Shown one piece after another: positions 28,030 to 39,921 of a stretch of DNA of 64,000 nucleotides. The position numbers were made by a program, and so were the translations under genes. Source of the DNA: Lagopus muta. Lineage: Eukaryota > Chordata > Aves > Galliformes > Phasianidae. Where the stretch lies: NCBI RefSeq assembly GCF_023343835.1, contig NC_064434.1, positions 20,503,505-20,567,504 of the forward strand, in the 5' to 3' direction. The notes below the pieces were generated by a model that was not told the origin of the DNA, searched no databases, and saw only the letters and a program-made list of their open reading frames with translations. Position 1 is the first letter of the stretch. Every line of letters begins with the position of its first letter.

Positions 28030-28880
28030 CTTTTTCCAAACCTTCCAGCTACCCAGGTGCATTGCTTGCATGTGTGTGTGCCCTGAGTTAGCCTTGCCTT
28101 CTCACCTGGTACCTAATCTCTGGTTCAGACCTAGCAATTCCCATACAGTAGGACAATCCCCTTTCTTGCTCAGATGGCAGTGCTGGGCCTCATGTACCAT
28201 GTACCTTGTGGATTGGGTCTGGTTGACATATTGGGTCCTCTGTTACCCTCGGAAGGGAACTACTTGTGAGTACAACCCTTCTGTTTTTTTCTTGGCAGAG
28301 GTGGTAGTGATACAGGGAGTAGGCTGACTTCCCTAGGCAACACCTCCAACCTGGACAGACCTTAGTCTGCATTATCATTTGTCTGTCCATTAAGTTCCAG
28401 AGCTTCATACCAGTTTTGTAAAAACACCTTGGAAGGTGAGGTAGGCAGGAGAGATGATTTGCCTTTTCCTGAGCAGAAATCTTCTTCCACTCAGCCCTGA
28501 ATCTCAGTTTCCCTCCTTCTCCTGTATGGGAAGAGATTAGGAAATATTTTATTTCCTATGTTACAATTGGCTGATGTTTCTATTTCAGGGATGGTAGATT
28601 GTGATTCTGCCAATCCATCTCCTGACAGAAAATCTGGGTGCACCTCAAAACCTGAGATCTTAGTGGAAGCATGTTCACTTGGCGGTTCTGTCTGGGTAAC
28701 TTTGTCAGTTGCAGTGGCTGGAAAGGCCACAGAAGATGAAGAGGACATAGCTTTCTTCTGGGTGGATAACATGACTGGAACTTCTTGCAGGTGCAAAGTG
28801 GTAGAGTGGAGGGGGCTACTGTTACTCCTGGCCCTTTCTATGTATTGTCCACTGCTCTCTTAGGAGTTGCTGGCTCCTGG
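28030..28880 (-). pseudogene. CR1 ORF1 relic with esterase-like segment
   Basis: Read on the minus strand, a Ser/Thr-rich open stretch (101 codons, 28,491-28,796; contains KVTQTEPPSEHA) is followed, with frame changes, by a WYEALELNGQ string. Then comes a segment reading RRVVLTSS-LPRVTEDPICQ-PDPIHK. That order and wording match the part of the avian CR1 first ORF that enters its SGNH/GDSL-type esterase domain (basic residues, hydrophobic strand, GDS-type motif, then PICxPDP). The GDS motif itself is degraded. No single intact frame remains. CR1 ORF1 normally acts as an RNA-binding partner in retrotransposition; this copy cannot. No RT follows downstream (toward 28,000). Confidence 0.65.
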
Positions 28881-31426
28881 TGGGCTTTTGTTTTCCCATG
28901 ACTTTCCCTAGTGCAGAAAAACCTTTGTATGCTGTAGTTCCATGCTGCTCTGTCGATCCTGCTGGCACCAGAGCTGATTGCCTTGGCTAGAATTTTGCCC
29001 TTACTGTGTGTATTGAAAGTTTGCAGTGAGGGATCCTCTCCTCATTTCAAGTTTGCCTTACTGGCAGTCTTCCAAAGTGAGTCAAGTTCTGAAATACTGA
29101 GTACACACAAAAGCATCAGGGTTCTATTTTTTGGTCTCTTAGCTAATTGCTAGTCAGCTCACTATCATAGCGGACTATGATATATTTATTGCTGTCTATT
29201 AAAGTAAACATAACTTAGTCCAGATTTAATTTTCAGATGACTGAAGGAAAGGAGATGTAAGTATCACCTTTAAGTAATCGAAATCCCAGATACACAGCTC
29301 AGGGTAATCTTATGAATAAGACTTGATGAGGCAGCACAGATTAACAACTTTGTTAGATGTTGTAACTTGTACACATTGTATTAAAAGAAGAGTTCTCATG
29401 CTCTAGTTAATTAATTGGATTATGCCTTCAAAAGGATTGACAGCATGCCCTCATTTTAAGCATTATTAAACAAAGTTTGCAAATTAAAATTCAGGATAAC
29501 AACCTAGAACACATACAAAGGACTAAGGAATAATTTGGTAACTTCAGGAGGTCTTCAGGTCTGTAAAAAACAAACAAACAAACAAAGTGCACAGAAAAAG
29601 AAAAAGAAAAAAAAAACCACCAAAAAATACGAAAGAAACAAATGGACTACCTAATGCAGTTTAACTGAAGCGTAGTCAGCTAAAACCCACCAGAAATTCT
29701 GAAAGATATCACAAGTTGAATGTTATATTTAGAAGTTTGCGATGATCCCAGGTTTGAAATAAGTTTAATTAGACTAAAGTTGTAACCTTGTGGAAATCAA
29801 TCCTGATTTGCTAAAGATGACCTCTGAAGGATTAGACTCACAATTTTGCATAGTAGATTGTAAAATTATTTCAACTGAAAACCTGACTAAACTCATTGTT
29901 TGATCTGCTTCTTATCTATAGATGTAGAGTTGGTGAAGGATGTAAGGTATGGTTAACTGTGCTGCTCTCTGATAGGTGGCCTTCAAGATATTCTTTCTTC
30001 AGACTCAAAATCCCCCTATTTATGTCCATTTCTAAAAGTTCCACAGCCCCAATATTCAAAAAGAAACAAAACAAGAAAACCTCTGGTATATTCATAAAAT
30101 CTGATAAAATTTTATTACGTGGATCAAGCTCCCTGGTATTATTCTGAACAGTATTCCCCATCAATGTGTTTACTGGGGAAAGTGACAGCACAAAGTGATA
30201 CTGATTATAGCTATACACACATATATATATCTCTAGATTTTTACTTAAACTTTGTTGACTACATGTTGCCTGGGGGCAGAAAGAACAGTGTGTTGTAACT
30301 CAAGACTGCTGTAAGACAAGAAAACGATAGTTTTATGATGAAAGTAGTATTTAATGCTACACATTTTATATTGGCATAACACTTTCCATTTCAAAGGTTT
30401 CTGATAGTCTGCATGCACACACACACAACACCATAACCTGGCATTCAGCACAGCCAAGAGGAAGAAAATAACTTTTCTGTCTTTATATCAGAGGTTGGAC
30501 TATTCGGTATCAATTTATCTGGAGTTCCTAATGAAAAAAAAAGAGAAACCAATATACCTGGTCTATGAGTTCTTTTTTCAGAGCATAGAAAGATCAAAAT
30601 AAACAGCAAGTCATTAATCTGAAGAAGTGCTGGGAGGCTTGGAAAAAAAATTAATAAAGTGGTTAATATTTAAAACTTGTCTGGAAATAATCCTTTTTAA
30701 TATTTAAGGCATCTTAAAGCTGCACCAGAAATGCTAAATAACTGCAGAAATGCTTAAAATCCAAAATGCAAGTCTGCTTCACCAACACTCTTTCACTTAG
30801 ATGTCTTCTTTGCAGTTTCTTGCAGAAGATAGTTTTTTGTTAAGAAAACCTTGCATGCAGAATTTCTCATTAATTTCTTAAATAGCTGTTGAAGCACTGA
30901 TGATGTTTACTAATTCCAATTATGCAAATTCTTCAATGACTATCCTATAGCTGATTTAGAATGACAGAGAATAAAAATCTTCTCTTTCACTTTCCATTTT
31001 GTCTAACATTTTAAAATAACGAATGTAGAGACTTTACAATGGTTTTAAATAAACATTTATTGGGAACTTGGAACACCTATATTGTCTTAGTAGGATAGCC
31101 AATTGGTGATCTATTTACCTGCTCTGTCAGAGTTGATCTACTCAATGATCTCTGTGATTCTGCAAGAAATATAAAAACCAAAACATCTATGGATTGATCT
31201 TATTTTTTTCCTCTCCCCTTTCAGGATTTTGTTACTACTATGTAAGAACTAATAAGAATAATTTTATTTTCTTATAAAGTTATTGCCCTTTGTGATTACT
31301 GCATTTTATTTGTAAAAAACATGGTTAAATAATAATACAATGTGTGTTTTTATACATGAGGAACTTAGACACCAAGGAATAAAATTAAAAATGCACTCTA
31401 ATTTAGGGTGGATTATATTGAGCATC
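28881..31426. other. Intergenic DNA, nothing recognised
   Basis: An (aaac)n run lies near 29567-29586. ORFs on opposite strands near 29,896-30,218 overlap each other and show no domain. Confidence 0.5.
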
Positions 31427-32227
31427 TGTGAGAATCCTTTATTTTTTGGCTCAAAGCTTGCTTCCTGAGGTATTTCTTGTGATAAGACTCTGACTGATCT
31501 GTTGAGGAAGCAAGTGATGAGTGTTACCGTGTGACAATCGACATCACTTTGGGAACATTTGAAAGCCCCTTCCTCCAGAGCTACTTGTCTCTGGAAGAGA
31601 GTGCTCAGGAGTGTTTATTGGCAGAAGATCTGGCCTGTGACTAAATAGCTCCAGCTTGGTATGGGAAAATTGGGCAATGATACCATCGGTTCCTGTGAAA
31701 AAGAGGATGCAGATGGGCATCCCTGCTCCCTCTTATCTGCTGGCAAGGTCCGGAAGATGGGAACAAAAAGCCAGAAGCTGACACTCCAAATTTGAGCTGT
31801 CAGTCAGTTGCTGTCAGCTGTCAGTGGCTGACTCAGCCACTTCGGAACCATTGAAAAAGGGCCATCATTGCTGTGGTTACCATTGCCGTCATCATCGTCG
31901 TCAACAGAACAACACTGCCTGATGATCTACCGCTACTGAAGATCAAGGACTGAACTACGAGCCAGGCTGGATCCATGGTGGTGACTATCTCTCTCTTGCT
32001 TCCTATGAAGACTCCTTGCTTCTTCTTTCCTATCTTTTCTATCACCCACCTTCTCTTCCTCATTACACTAATTCATAATAGTGTCTGTCCTCCCCTTCCC
32101 CAACTCCCTGATTAAGATATGTAATAAACTGGTCAAACCAACATTTGAACCATTGTTTCTTAATCTCACGCTAGGTGTACAGATATTAAAAGAACCTCCT
32201 CTACCTCCTATAAATTGGAGCGAGACA
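31427..32227 (+). repeat. ENS-family (Soprano-type) solo LTR
   Basis: An 801-bp LTR starting tgtgagaatcc and ending ggagcgagaca, the same termini as the paired LTRs at 45.2 and 50.2 kb. It is flanked by a perfect 5-bp target duplication, gcatc (31422-31426 and 32228-32232). It shares the blocks ggctcaaagcttgcttcctg, tgacaatcgacatcacttt, gcatt-free variants of the U3, and gtaataaactgg with its polyadenylation signal. It is visibly more diverged and 83 bp shorter than the provirus LTRs, largely through the U3 tandem-repeat region. One TGACTCA AP-1-type site is kept (31829-31835). No internal sequence is present. Confidence 0.9.
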
Positions 32228-32232
32228 GCATC

Positions 32233-33722
32233 TAAGAACAATTTTCCAAATAATTTATTAGACATATTTAATCATAATTTTCATTATTTGTCTAATCAAC
32301 TGTCTTGTAAGTAAGCAGCCACAGGACTATTTATTCAGGCCTCCAGAAAATTAAACACACAGGTTCTTGATTATCACGAAAATTTAAAAAATAATTACTT
32401 TCACTCCAGACCTAGTTCATGCTAAGACTAATCAGGTATTAATGTCAGTGTTCTAGTTACTGTTTCTGAACTAATTCTCATCACAGTCAAATCACGTTTT
32501 TCCTAATGTGAGTCTAATTCCTTTTAAAACTTACTAACACACTGGAACATTCATGTTGGTCCTGAATACCAGACACAATTAAATTTTTAATTACAAATGA
32601 TGTGGTTTTGTAACATATTTAGGGGGTTTCTTTTAGGAAGAGGCCTCCAAATGACTAAGTAATTGAAAAGATCTCTCTAATACTCAAAAACCAAGTATTA
32701 CCTTAAATCTTCCAGTATCTGTAATCTTGTGCTCACTTAAGTCATTCTTTTGGAGTTGTTACTTATCTTACATTCAGAAAGTCCGTTCATGATTTGATAC
32801 ACCTTTTCTTTGTCCAGGAACCAGCACTTCAGATATTAAGAATACACTTATTGAAAGGGTACCTCCATAATTGAATGTCTTTTTGAAGTGAGCTATGGAG
32901 TCTTGTATAAAGATTCCATAAAGGAGGGCATGAAAAAATTGCCAAACCCCCTCTTTTCTTATTGTCTATGCACAGAGCAAAATTAAAAGTGCCAGCTATT
33001 CTTAGCAATATTACTTGGTATTCCTCCCCAATTTCAATTACAGAAAAAGTCATTCACACAACAATAATTCCTGAAGTTACGTATGTACTTCAGATACCTG
33101 ATGTCACAGTATGACAAAACCAACTTTACATGCATAATTCTTTCCCTTATCAATGCCTTTCATTTGAATTTAATGATCATGCTTTAGAAAACCATTTCAG
33201 ATATGCAAATATATGAAAACCTTATTGCTAGAATCTTAATGAGGTTTGAATACAAACCATAATCTGACAAAAACAATAGTGCTGAGAATTACAAGCAGAT
33301 GTGGAAAGAATAAAGCAGAAAAACATTTTATTACTTGGATGTTGTATATTGTTAAAAGTTTAGAATAAATTAAGTTCTTTGTCAGGATCGGTACAAAAAT
33401 TCTAAACATAAGAAATAACATTTGGGTTACAATAAAAAGCAGCTGGTATTCTGTGTTTTGCAATAGTAAATGATCAGTACTGAAATATAAAAGTGAAATC
33501 TGCTAAGTGGGGACTCCAGTCAAACAAACAAGGTCTTATCATATGGAATTCAAATTTTCATGTTTTGATTATGTGAAAAAATGAGGGAAAATGCTATCCA
33601 TTTATTAAAATTTTAAGTTACCTGTGTCTGTACTATAGCATATACAGAATATGCTATATGTGGCAAATACATCATAATTAGTGTGATTTGTCTAACAAAC
33701 CTATGCAGCTGCTTTTCTACTC
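32233..33722. other. AT-rich intergenic DNA, nothing recognised
   Basis: No gene or named repeat supported. Confidence 0.5.
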
Positions 33723-34140
33723 ACAGAATCACAGAATTGTAGGTGTTGGAAGGGACTTCTGGAAATGGAATCCAAGCCAAAAATAAAACAGATCCCCTAG
33801 AGAAAGTTACACAGAAAAGCATCCAAAAGAGTCTTGAATATCTCCAGACGAGGAGACTACACAAGCAGCCTGTTCCAGTGTTCTAAACTCTCAAAGAAAG
33901 GAATTTTTTCCTTGTGTTTGTACGGAACTTCCTGTGTTCCTTCACAAGTAAAGTATAATCTCACATTCTGTGGTCTAGATGGACACTCATCTGTTTTATC
34001 TCAAATATACCTAAGGAGAAAAAGTAAGTAGACTTTTTCTGTCCTAAGAAATTTCTCACCAGTTTGCTCCAGATTGTTGGACCACTGAGTTGTCAGTGTT
34101 GTACATATGCACTCACTGTCTTCTTCTAAAACTAATCCTG
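33723..34140 (-). repeat. CR1 LINE fragment (reverse)
   Basis: tcacagaatcacagaattgt with ggtgttggaagggacttctg is a reversed CR1 3' end. ggagactacacaagcagcct, gttccagtgttctaaactct and a block like the usual cttcctgtgttcc-tcac segment follow in order. The short ORF inside is accidental. Confidence 0.75.
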
Positions 34141-35268
34141 ACTGAATGAATATTTTGCTTTGGAATTCAGTTCAGATAATGATCCATAATTTATGGATAT
34201 GCATTGTGCTATGTGTAACACCTAGGAACGTTTCTCTAACTACTGTCTGAGCAAACCTTTTGATCCCACATGCTTTCATTCTACACTTCAAGAAGAGCAA
34301 AACATGTCTTCTCTGCCTCTCACAAAATATTTTTGCAATTTTTGATCTGAGTTGATTATTTGAGATGCTTTGAAATGGAAATTACATACACAGAGTTAAG
34401 TCATGAGGCTATCAGGTCTAAACATTATTATTCTGCTGAAAAATCTGCACCAAGCATTCTTCAGTGTGGATTCAGATAGTCCGCTCCAAATAGTGATTGC
34501 TTCAAGTTTAGAGAATTATTTTTTAATGGGTTTGGAGGTTCAACACTGTTCTTTTTCGGTACACAAAACCTGTATAAACAGTGAGATGAATGATATTACA
34601 CGGCTTAGTAGTTTAATTTACTAACTTTATTCAGGAAGTTATTGACACATAGGGCTTTAAGAAAGCTTCGTGCTGGAGCACCTGGAAGACTAAAAGTCAG
34701 CAAAGTTTGGTTCAGTTTCTTCACTGTGTTGACCAAAGTATGTATTTTCACAATAAAGATACTTAAAAAGAATACTTTTAACAATAATCCTAGACAAAGT
34801 GATTTTAGGTCACTACAGGATTTACTTTCAATTTGTTCACTGTTGTTTGGCTTTTGTAAGTCAGTGCAGTACACAAAATGTAATGACAATTGTTCTGTCA
34901 GCTTTGGACTAGCTGTTAGTATAAGGAAAATGAATCATATCTGTCATGTTTGGAAGAAGAATGTACATGTACTCTACTGATACAAAGCCTACCTTAACAG
35001 ACTACTTGACAGAAAAGATCTTTTTTTTTTCTGAATTGCGTATCATTGTTTTGGAGACAAAAATGAACGTGAAAATTATATGAGTCTTATTCTTTTTTAG
35101 ACTAAAGGTATAAAAGGTAGACGAAGGAATAACAGCAATTGAACTATAAAAGACAGGGACAAACTGAAAAGGCACATTTAATAACTGAGGATATTCTCCA
35201 GGACATGCAGTTTTACCTTACTGTAATTTAGACTAACCAACAAAATAAAGGTGAGATAATACACATAT
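34141..35268. other. Intergenic DNA, nothing recognised
   Basis: Two overlapping ORFs of about 100 codons on opposite strands (34,605-34,980) show no domain. Confidence 0.5.
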
Positions 35269-36135
35269 ATACAGTGTTGGGGGATTTCAACCATCCAGAT
35301 ATCTGTTGGAAAGACCACACAATGAGCTACAAGAGGTCCAGGAATCCATTGATGACAACTTTCTGGTCCAGGTATTGAACAGACCAACCAGAGGTGAAAC
35401 CTCTGGACCTGCTGGACCTGCTGCTCACCAATGCGGAGGGGATCACTAAAGGCGTTGAAGTTGAAGGCAGCCTGGGTTGCAGTGATCACACCCAAGTAAA
35501 GTTCATGATCTCAAGGGATGTGGGCCTGGCAAAGAGAGGTGTCAGGACCCTGAACTTTGGAAGGGTGAACTTTAAGCTGTTCAATGGACTGCTAGCCGAG
35601 ATCCCCTGGGATGCTGTCCTTAAAGACAAAGATGCTGAGGAGAGCTGACTGCTCTTCACGGATGCCTTTCTGAGAGCGCAAGAGCTCTCCATCCTTCTGA
35701 ATAAAAAAGTGGGAAGAGGAGGTAGGAAACTGGCGTGGCGCTGCAAGGACCTGCTGGGCATTCTGAGGGCAAAGAAAGGTGCGTACAAGCTCTGGAAACA
35801 AGGCCGTGTCACCTGGGAAGAATATGGGGATGCCGTCTGGACTTGCAGATGTCAGATCAGGAAAGGCAAAGTGCAGACAGAACTAAACTTGGCGAGGGAT
35901 GTGAAAAACAATGGGAAGACATTCTACAAGTACATTGTCCAGAACAGAAAGGCCAAAATTAGTGTACCTCCTTTGGTAAATGTAAAAGAACTGGCTACAA
36001 TGGACAAAGAAAAGGCTGAGGCACTGAATGAGTTCTTTGCCTTGGTCTTCACTGGCAGCCAGGATTCTAGTATTTCTCACGTCCCCGAGCCCTGCATTCC
36101 TAAACCTCTAGGTGGGGCCTGGGTGGTAAATCCCC
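35269..36135 (+). pseudogene. CR1 LINE ORF2 relic: end of endonuclease and linker to RT
   Basis: Translation in sense orientation gives a VLGDFNHPDICW start, which is the late endonuclease motif of CR1 ORF2. Then come a (D)LLLTNAEG string, SDH for the catalytic-histidine block, and a long Lys/Arg-rich linker (LWKQGRVTWEEY, ARDVKNNGKTFYKYI, EKAEALNEFFALVFTG). A frameshift near 35,395 and a stop near 35,645 break it. The copy then stops short: the RT domain that should follow is missing, and the next CR1 sequence, on the far side of the provirus, is the 3' UTR. The endonuclease normally nicks target DNA and the RT copies the RNA; this copy is dead. Confidence 0.85.
36131..36135 (+). repeat. Target-site duplication (left) of the minus-strand provirus
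   Basis: The bases tcccc directly precede the left LTR and are repeated directly after the right LTR at 42625-42629. A 5-bp duplication of host CR1 sequence marks integrase-mediated insertion. Confidence 0.9.
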
Positions 36136-36622
36136 TGTCACGGATTTGACCAGATCAATCTATGTCCGTGACAGGGGCGACAGGCCTCTGCCCTCTCCCC
36201 CCCCACCCCAGTCCCACAAAATGGGAAGGAAGGAAGGGAGGAAAAGAACAGCGGACACAATCTATGGAGGAAAACTTATTTTACTATAATATCGGAATAC
36301 AAGATAACACAATAGATACAATTTAATTGCAATTGAGATTAATAAATCAGAAAAGATGAGAGAGAGAGTTCCCGGGACCGATTCAAACCTGAAAAGCTTG
36401 GAACGGCTAGGAAAGCACCCTCCAGCACCCACTGCCAGGCAGCAAGAGAGCGCCCCCCCCACCCGGAAGGGCCAGATCCCGTGACTGCTGTAATGTACAG
36501 GGATAGGTAGCTGGGATTGGGGCAGTGACACTTTAATGCCCCGTACACTACATGATGTTTTGATGTGGAATACTGAAACCCAAAAACAAAAAAACAAAAA
36601 CAAAAAACATAGAACCATGACA
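36136..36622 (-). repeat. 3' LTR of the minus-strand provirus
   Basis: 487 bp; on the coding strand it runs from tgtcatgg to ccgtgaca. It is the same, as far as I can read, as the other LTR 6,002 bp away. The pyrimidine-rich and T-rich U3 start, a C/G-rich centre, and an AT-rich stretch with attaaa precede the end. A 118-codon ORF that appears in both copies is not supported as a gene. Confidence 0.95.
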
Positions 36623-36636
36623 TTCCACCCCTTATT
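36623..36636 (-). other. Polypurine tract, putative
   Basis: On the minus strand the bases just before the 3' LTR read aataaggggtggaa, mostly purine, where the plus-strand DNA primer of a retrovirus is expected. Confidence 0.6.
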
Positions 36637-36732
36637 CTACATCATTACATCATGCTTAAAATATATATACATATATACAAACAAACAAAAAATGATTAAA
36701 ATGCACACATGGCTATATACATATACATAGAA

Positions 36733-39700
36733 TTAGTAACTGCACTCCCCCGGCATCAAGTTTCCTTGTGGTACACATTGGACATCCCCATTCTTCTGCA
36801 TTACCCACCAAGTGGATCCTGGTCCCTGGGCAAAAACTGTACCACGAAGAGGTTTGCCCTTTCCAGAAGCTGGAAGAACCCAAACTGCCTTTCCTAACAT
36901 GTTCTTTACATGTACAACAGGGACTTTATCTCCCTCTACGGTATGTAGGGAACTGGATTGATTAGGACCATCACGATTAATAGATCCTCTGGTATTGACC
37001 AACCAGGTGGCTTCTGCCAAATGCTTCTCCCAGTGCTTAAATGTTCCGCCACCCAGCGCTTTTAGCATCGTTTTTAACAATCCATTGTATCGTTCAATTT
37101 TACCAGAGGCTGGAGCATGATAGGGAATATGGTAAATCCACTCAATGCCATGATCTTTGGCCCAAGTATTTACAAGAGAATTTTTGAAATGAGTCCCATT
37201 ATCTGACTCAATCCTTTCTGGGGTGCCGTGTCGCCACAGGACTTGTTTCTCGAGACCCAGTATGGTGTTTCGGGCGGTAGCATGGGGCACTGCATATGTT
37301 TCAAGCCACCCAGTGGTTGCCTCCACCATAGTAAGTACATAATGCTTACCATTGCGAGATCGTGGCAAGGTGATATAATCAACCTGCCATGCCTCCCCAT
37401 ATTTGTACTTTTGCCATCGCCCTTCTTCCCACAGAGGTTTCATCCTCTTGGCTTGTTTGATGATGGCACATGTTTCACAGTTATGAATAACCTGTGCAAT
37501 GGCATCCATAGTTAAGTCCACCCCTCGGTCTCTAGCCCATTTGTATGTTGCATCTCTCCCTTGATGACCTGAGGTCTCATGGGCCCACCGAGCCAGAAAT
37601 AATTCACCCTTGTTCTGCCAGTCCAGGTCTATTTGAGCCACCTCAATTCTGGCAGCTCGATCTACCTGATGGTTATTTTGCTGTTCTTCAGTAGCCCGAC
37701 TCTTGGGCACATGAGCATCTACATGGCGCACCTTTACAATCATATTCTTTATTCGGGCAGCAATGTCTTTCCACAGTTCAGCAGCCCAAATAGGTTTACC
37801 CCTTCTTTGCCAGTTATTTTGCTCCCACTGCTGTAACCACCCCCATAAGGCATTTGCTACCATCCATGAGTCAGTGTAAAGATAGAGCATTGGCCACCTC
37901 TCCCGTTCAGCGACATCTAAGGCCAGTTGGACAGCCTTTACCTCTGCAAATTGGCTTGATTCTCCTTTCCCTTCGGTGGCCTCTGCAACTCGTCGTGTGG
38001 GGCTCCACACAGCAGATTTCCATCTGCGATGCTTTCCCACAATACGACACGATCCATCTGTGAACAGGGCATATTTCTTTTCATTCTCTGGTAGTTCATT
38101 GTATGGTGGGGCCTCTTTAGCACGTGATACTTCTTCTCCCAGTGGTGTTCCAAACTTTTTACCTTCAGGCCAGTCCATGATGACCTCTAGGATTCCTGGA
38201 CGGCTGAGGTTCCCCATCCGTGCTCGTTGTGTAATCAGTGCAATCCACTTACTCCAAGTGGCATCAGTAGCATGATGGGTGGAGGGAACCTTTCCTTTAA
38301 ACATCCAGTTCAGCACTGGCAGTCGTGGTGCCAGAAGGAGCTGTGTTTCAGTACTGACTACTTCAGAAGCAGCCCGAACCCCTTCATAAGCGGCTAAGAT
38401 CTCCTTCTCAGTTGGAGTGTAGTGCTCTTCAGACCCTCTGTATGCCCGACTCCAGAATCCCAGGGGTCGGCCTCGGGTCTCTCCTGAGGCTCTTTGCCAC
38501 AAACTCCAAGTGGGACCGTTCTCTCCAGCAGCAGTGTAGAGGATGTTCTTTATACCCTGTCCTGTCCGTACTGGCCCTAGGGCCACGGCACGGGCTATCT
38601 CCTGTTTAATCTGTTCAAAAGCCTGCTGCTGCTCAGGGCCCCATGTAAACTCATTTCTCATTCGCGTCACATAATAAAGGGGGCTTACAATGAGGCTGTA
38701 GTTTGGAACATGCATTCTCCAAAAGCCCACTGCACCCAGAAAAGATTGTGTCTCTCTTTTGCTAGTGGGTGGAGACATAACAGTGATTTTGTCGATCACG
38801 TCTGTCGGGATGTGACAACGGCCATCTTGCCACTTTATACCTAGGAATTGAATCTCCTGGGCAGGTCCTTTCACTTTGTTTCGCTTAATAGCAAAACCAG
38901 CACTCAGAAGAATTTGGATCATTCTCTCTCCTTTTGTGAAGACTTCTTGTGCTGTATCGCCCCACACAATGATGTCATCAATGTACTGCAGGTGCTCAGG
39001 AGCGCTGCCCTGTTCCAATACAGTTTGAATCAACCCATGGCAAATGGTCAGGCTGTGTTTCCACCCCTGGGGCAAACGGTTCCAGGTATACTGAATGCCC
39101 CTCCATGTGAAAGCAAACTGTGGCTTACATTCTTTGGCCAAAGGGATGGAAAAGAAGGCATTAGCAATGTCAATGGTGGCATACCATTTGGCCGCTTTTG
39201 ACTCCAGTTCATACTGGAGTTCTAACATGTCCGGCACAGCAGCACTCAGTGGGGGTGTGACTTCATTCAGGCCACGGTAGTCCACCGTCAGCCTCCATTC
39301 TCCACTGGCTTTACGCACTGGCCATATGGGGCTGTTAAAAGGCGAGTGAGTTTTGCTGATCACTCCCTGGCTCTCTAGTTGACGAATTAACTTATGAATG
39401 GGGAGCAAAGAATCCCTGTTGGTGCGGTACTGACGCCTGTGCACCATTTTTGTAGCAATCGGTACGTGTTGCTCTTTTACTCGCAGCAGCCCCACAACAG
39501 ATGGATCTTCTGACAGGCCAGGAAAAACAGACAGCTGCTTAATGTTGTCTGTGTCCACAGCAGCTATTCCAAAGGCCCATCGATACCCCTTAGGATCCTT
39601 GAAATGCCCCCTTCTGAGATAATCAATACCTAGTATACATGGAGCCCCTGGGCCCGTCACAATAGGATGTTTTTGCCAGTCCTTACCAGTGAGGCTTATC

Positions 39701-39918
39701 TCGGCCTCCAACACAGTCAATTCTTGAGAGCCCCCGGTCACTCCAGAAATATGGATTGATTCTGTCCCTTCATGACTCGAGGGCATCAGAGTGCACTGTG
39801 CACCAGTGTCCACCAGGGCCTTATATTTCAGTGGTTCTGATGTGCCAGGCCATCGAATCCACACAGTCCAATATACTCTATTATCCCTTTCCCCCCCCTG
39901 ACTGAGGGCAGGGCCCCC
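36733..39918 (-). CDS. pol: Pol polyprotein (protease, RT, RNase H, integrase), intact
   Basis: An uninterrupted frame of about 1,060 codons following the gag UAG in the same frame. Numbering from the first GTG (39,864): protease active site DTGA at 19-22 and a second conserved ILGIDYL at 77-83; RT about 150-400 with first catalytic Asp in TIDIANAFF (232) and YIDD at 294-297; RNase H about 598-745 with Asp603, Glu641, Asp665 and Asp735-region DRAAR; integrase with zinc motif H762-H767-C796-C799 and catalytic D829-D888-E924, spaced 58 and 35 as in canonical DD35E enzymes. There is no ATG near the start, so it is probably made only as a Gag-Pol readthrough product. The protein would process Gag, copy the RNA and integrate the DNA. 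No frameshift or stop is seen. RT wording is ERV-L-like. No env follows. Confidence 0.93.
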   Translation of the reverse strand, partial: GGPALSQGGERDNRVYWTVWIRWPGTSEPLKYKALVDTGAQCTLMPSSHEGTESIHISGVTGGSQELTVLEAEISLTGKDWQKHPIVTGPGAPCILGIDYLRRGHFKDPKGYRWAFGIAAVDTDNIKQLSVFPGLSEDPSVVGLLRVKEQHVPIATKMVHRRQYRTNRDSLLPIHKLIRQLESQGVISKTHSPFNSPIWPVRKASGEWRLTVDYRGLNEVTPPLSAAVPDMLELQYELESKAAKWYATIDIANAFFSIPLAKECKPQFAFTWRGIQYTWNRLPQGWKHSLTICHGLIQTVLEQGSAPEHLQYIDDIIVWGDTAQEVFTKGERMIQILLSAGFAIKRNKVKGPAQEIQFLGIKWQDGRCHIPTDVIDKITVMSPPTSKRETQSFLGAVGFWRMHVPNYSLIVSPLYYVTRMRNEFTWGPEQQQAFEQIKQEIARAVALGPVRTGQGIKNILYTAAGENGPTWSLWQRASGETRGRPLGFWSRAYRGSEEHYTPTEKEILAAYEGVRAASEVVSTETQLLLAPRLPVLNWMFKGKVPSTHHATDATWSKWIALITQRARMGNLSRPGILEVIMDWPEGKKFGTPLGEEVSRAKEAPPYNELPENEKKYALFTDGSCRIVGKHRRWKSAVWSPTRRVAEATEGKGESSQFAEVKAVQLALDVAERERWPMLYLYTDSWMVANALWGWLQQWEQNNWQRRGKPIWAAELWKDIAARIKNMIVKVRHVDAHVPKSRATEEQQNNHQVDRAARIEVAQIDLDWQNKGELFLARWAHETSGHQGRDATYKWARDRGVDLTMDAIAQVIHNCETCAIIKQAKRMKPLWEEGRWQKYKYGEAWQVDYITLPRSRNGKHYVLTMVEATTGWLETYAVPHATARNTILGLEKQVLWRHGTPERIESDNGTHFKNSLVNTWAKDHGIEWIYHIPYHAPASGKIERYNGLLKTMLKALGGGTFKHWEKHLAEATWLVNTRGSINRDGPNQSSSLHTVEGDKVPVVHVKNMLGKAVWVLPASGKGKPLRGTVFAQGPGSTWWVMQKNGDVQCVPQGNLMPGECSY

Positions 39919-39921
39919 CTA
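39919..39921 (-). promoter_or_regulatory. In-frame UAG between gag and pol (putative readthrough stop)
   Basis: The gag frame ends in TAG. The same frame then stays open into protease with no further stop and no ATG. The codon is followed by a run of G (ggggggccc), a purine-rich and structured-looking context. In gammaretroviruses, a UAG followed by G-rich sequence and a pseudoknot gives Gag-Pol by suppression. Use of the same device here is inferred. Confidence 0.7.

Noticed and set aside
34605..34980. Pair of 94- and 112-codon ORFs on opposite strands
   Set aside because: Mutually antisense, no domain, and AT-rich composition like the surroundings.
36262..36618. 118-codon ORF present identically in both LTRs of the minus-strand provirus (also 42,264-42,620)
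   Set aside because: Identity simply follows from LTR identity. The ORF is on the coding strand of the LTR but has no domain, and its ends coincide with T-rich and C-rich LTR tracts.
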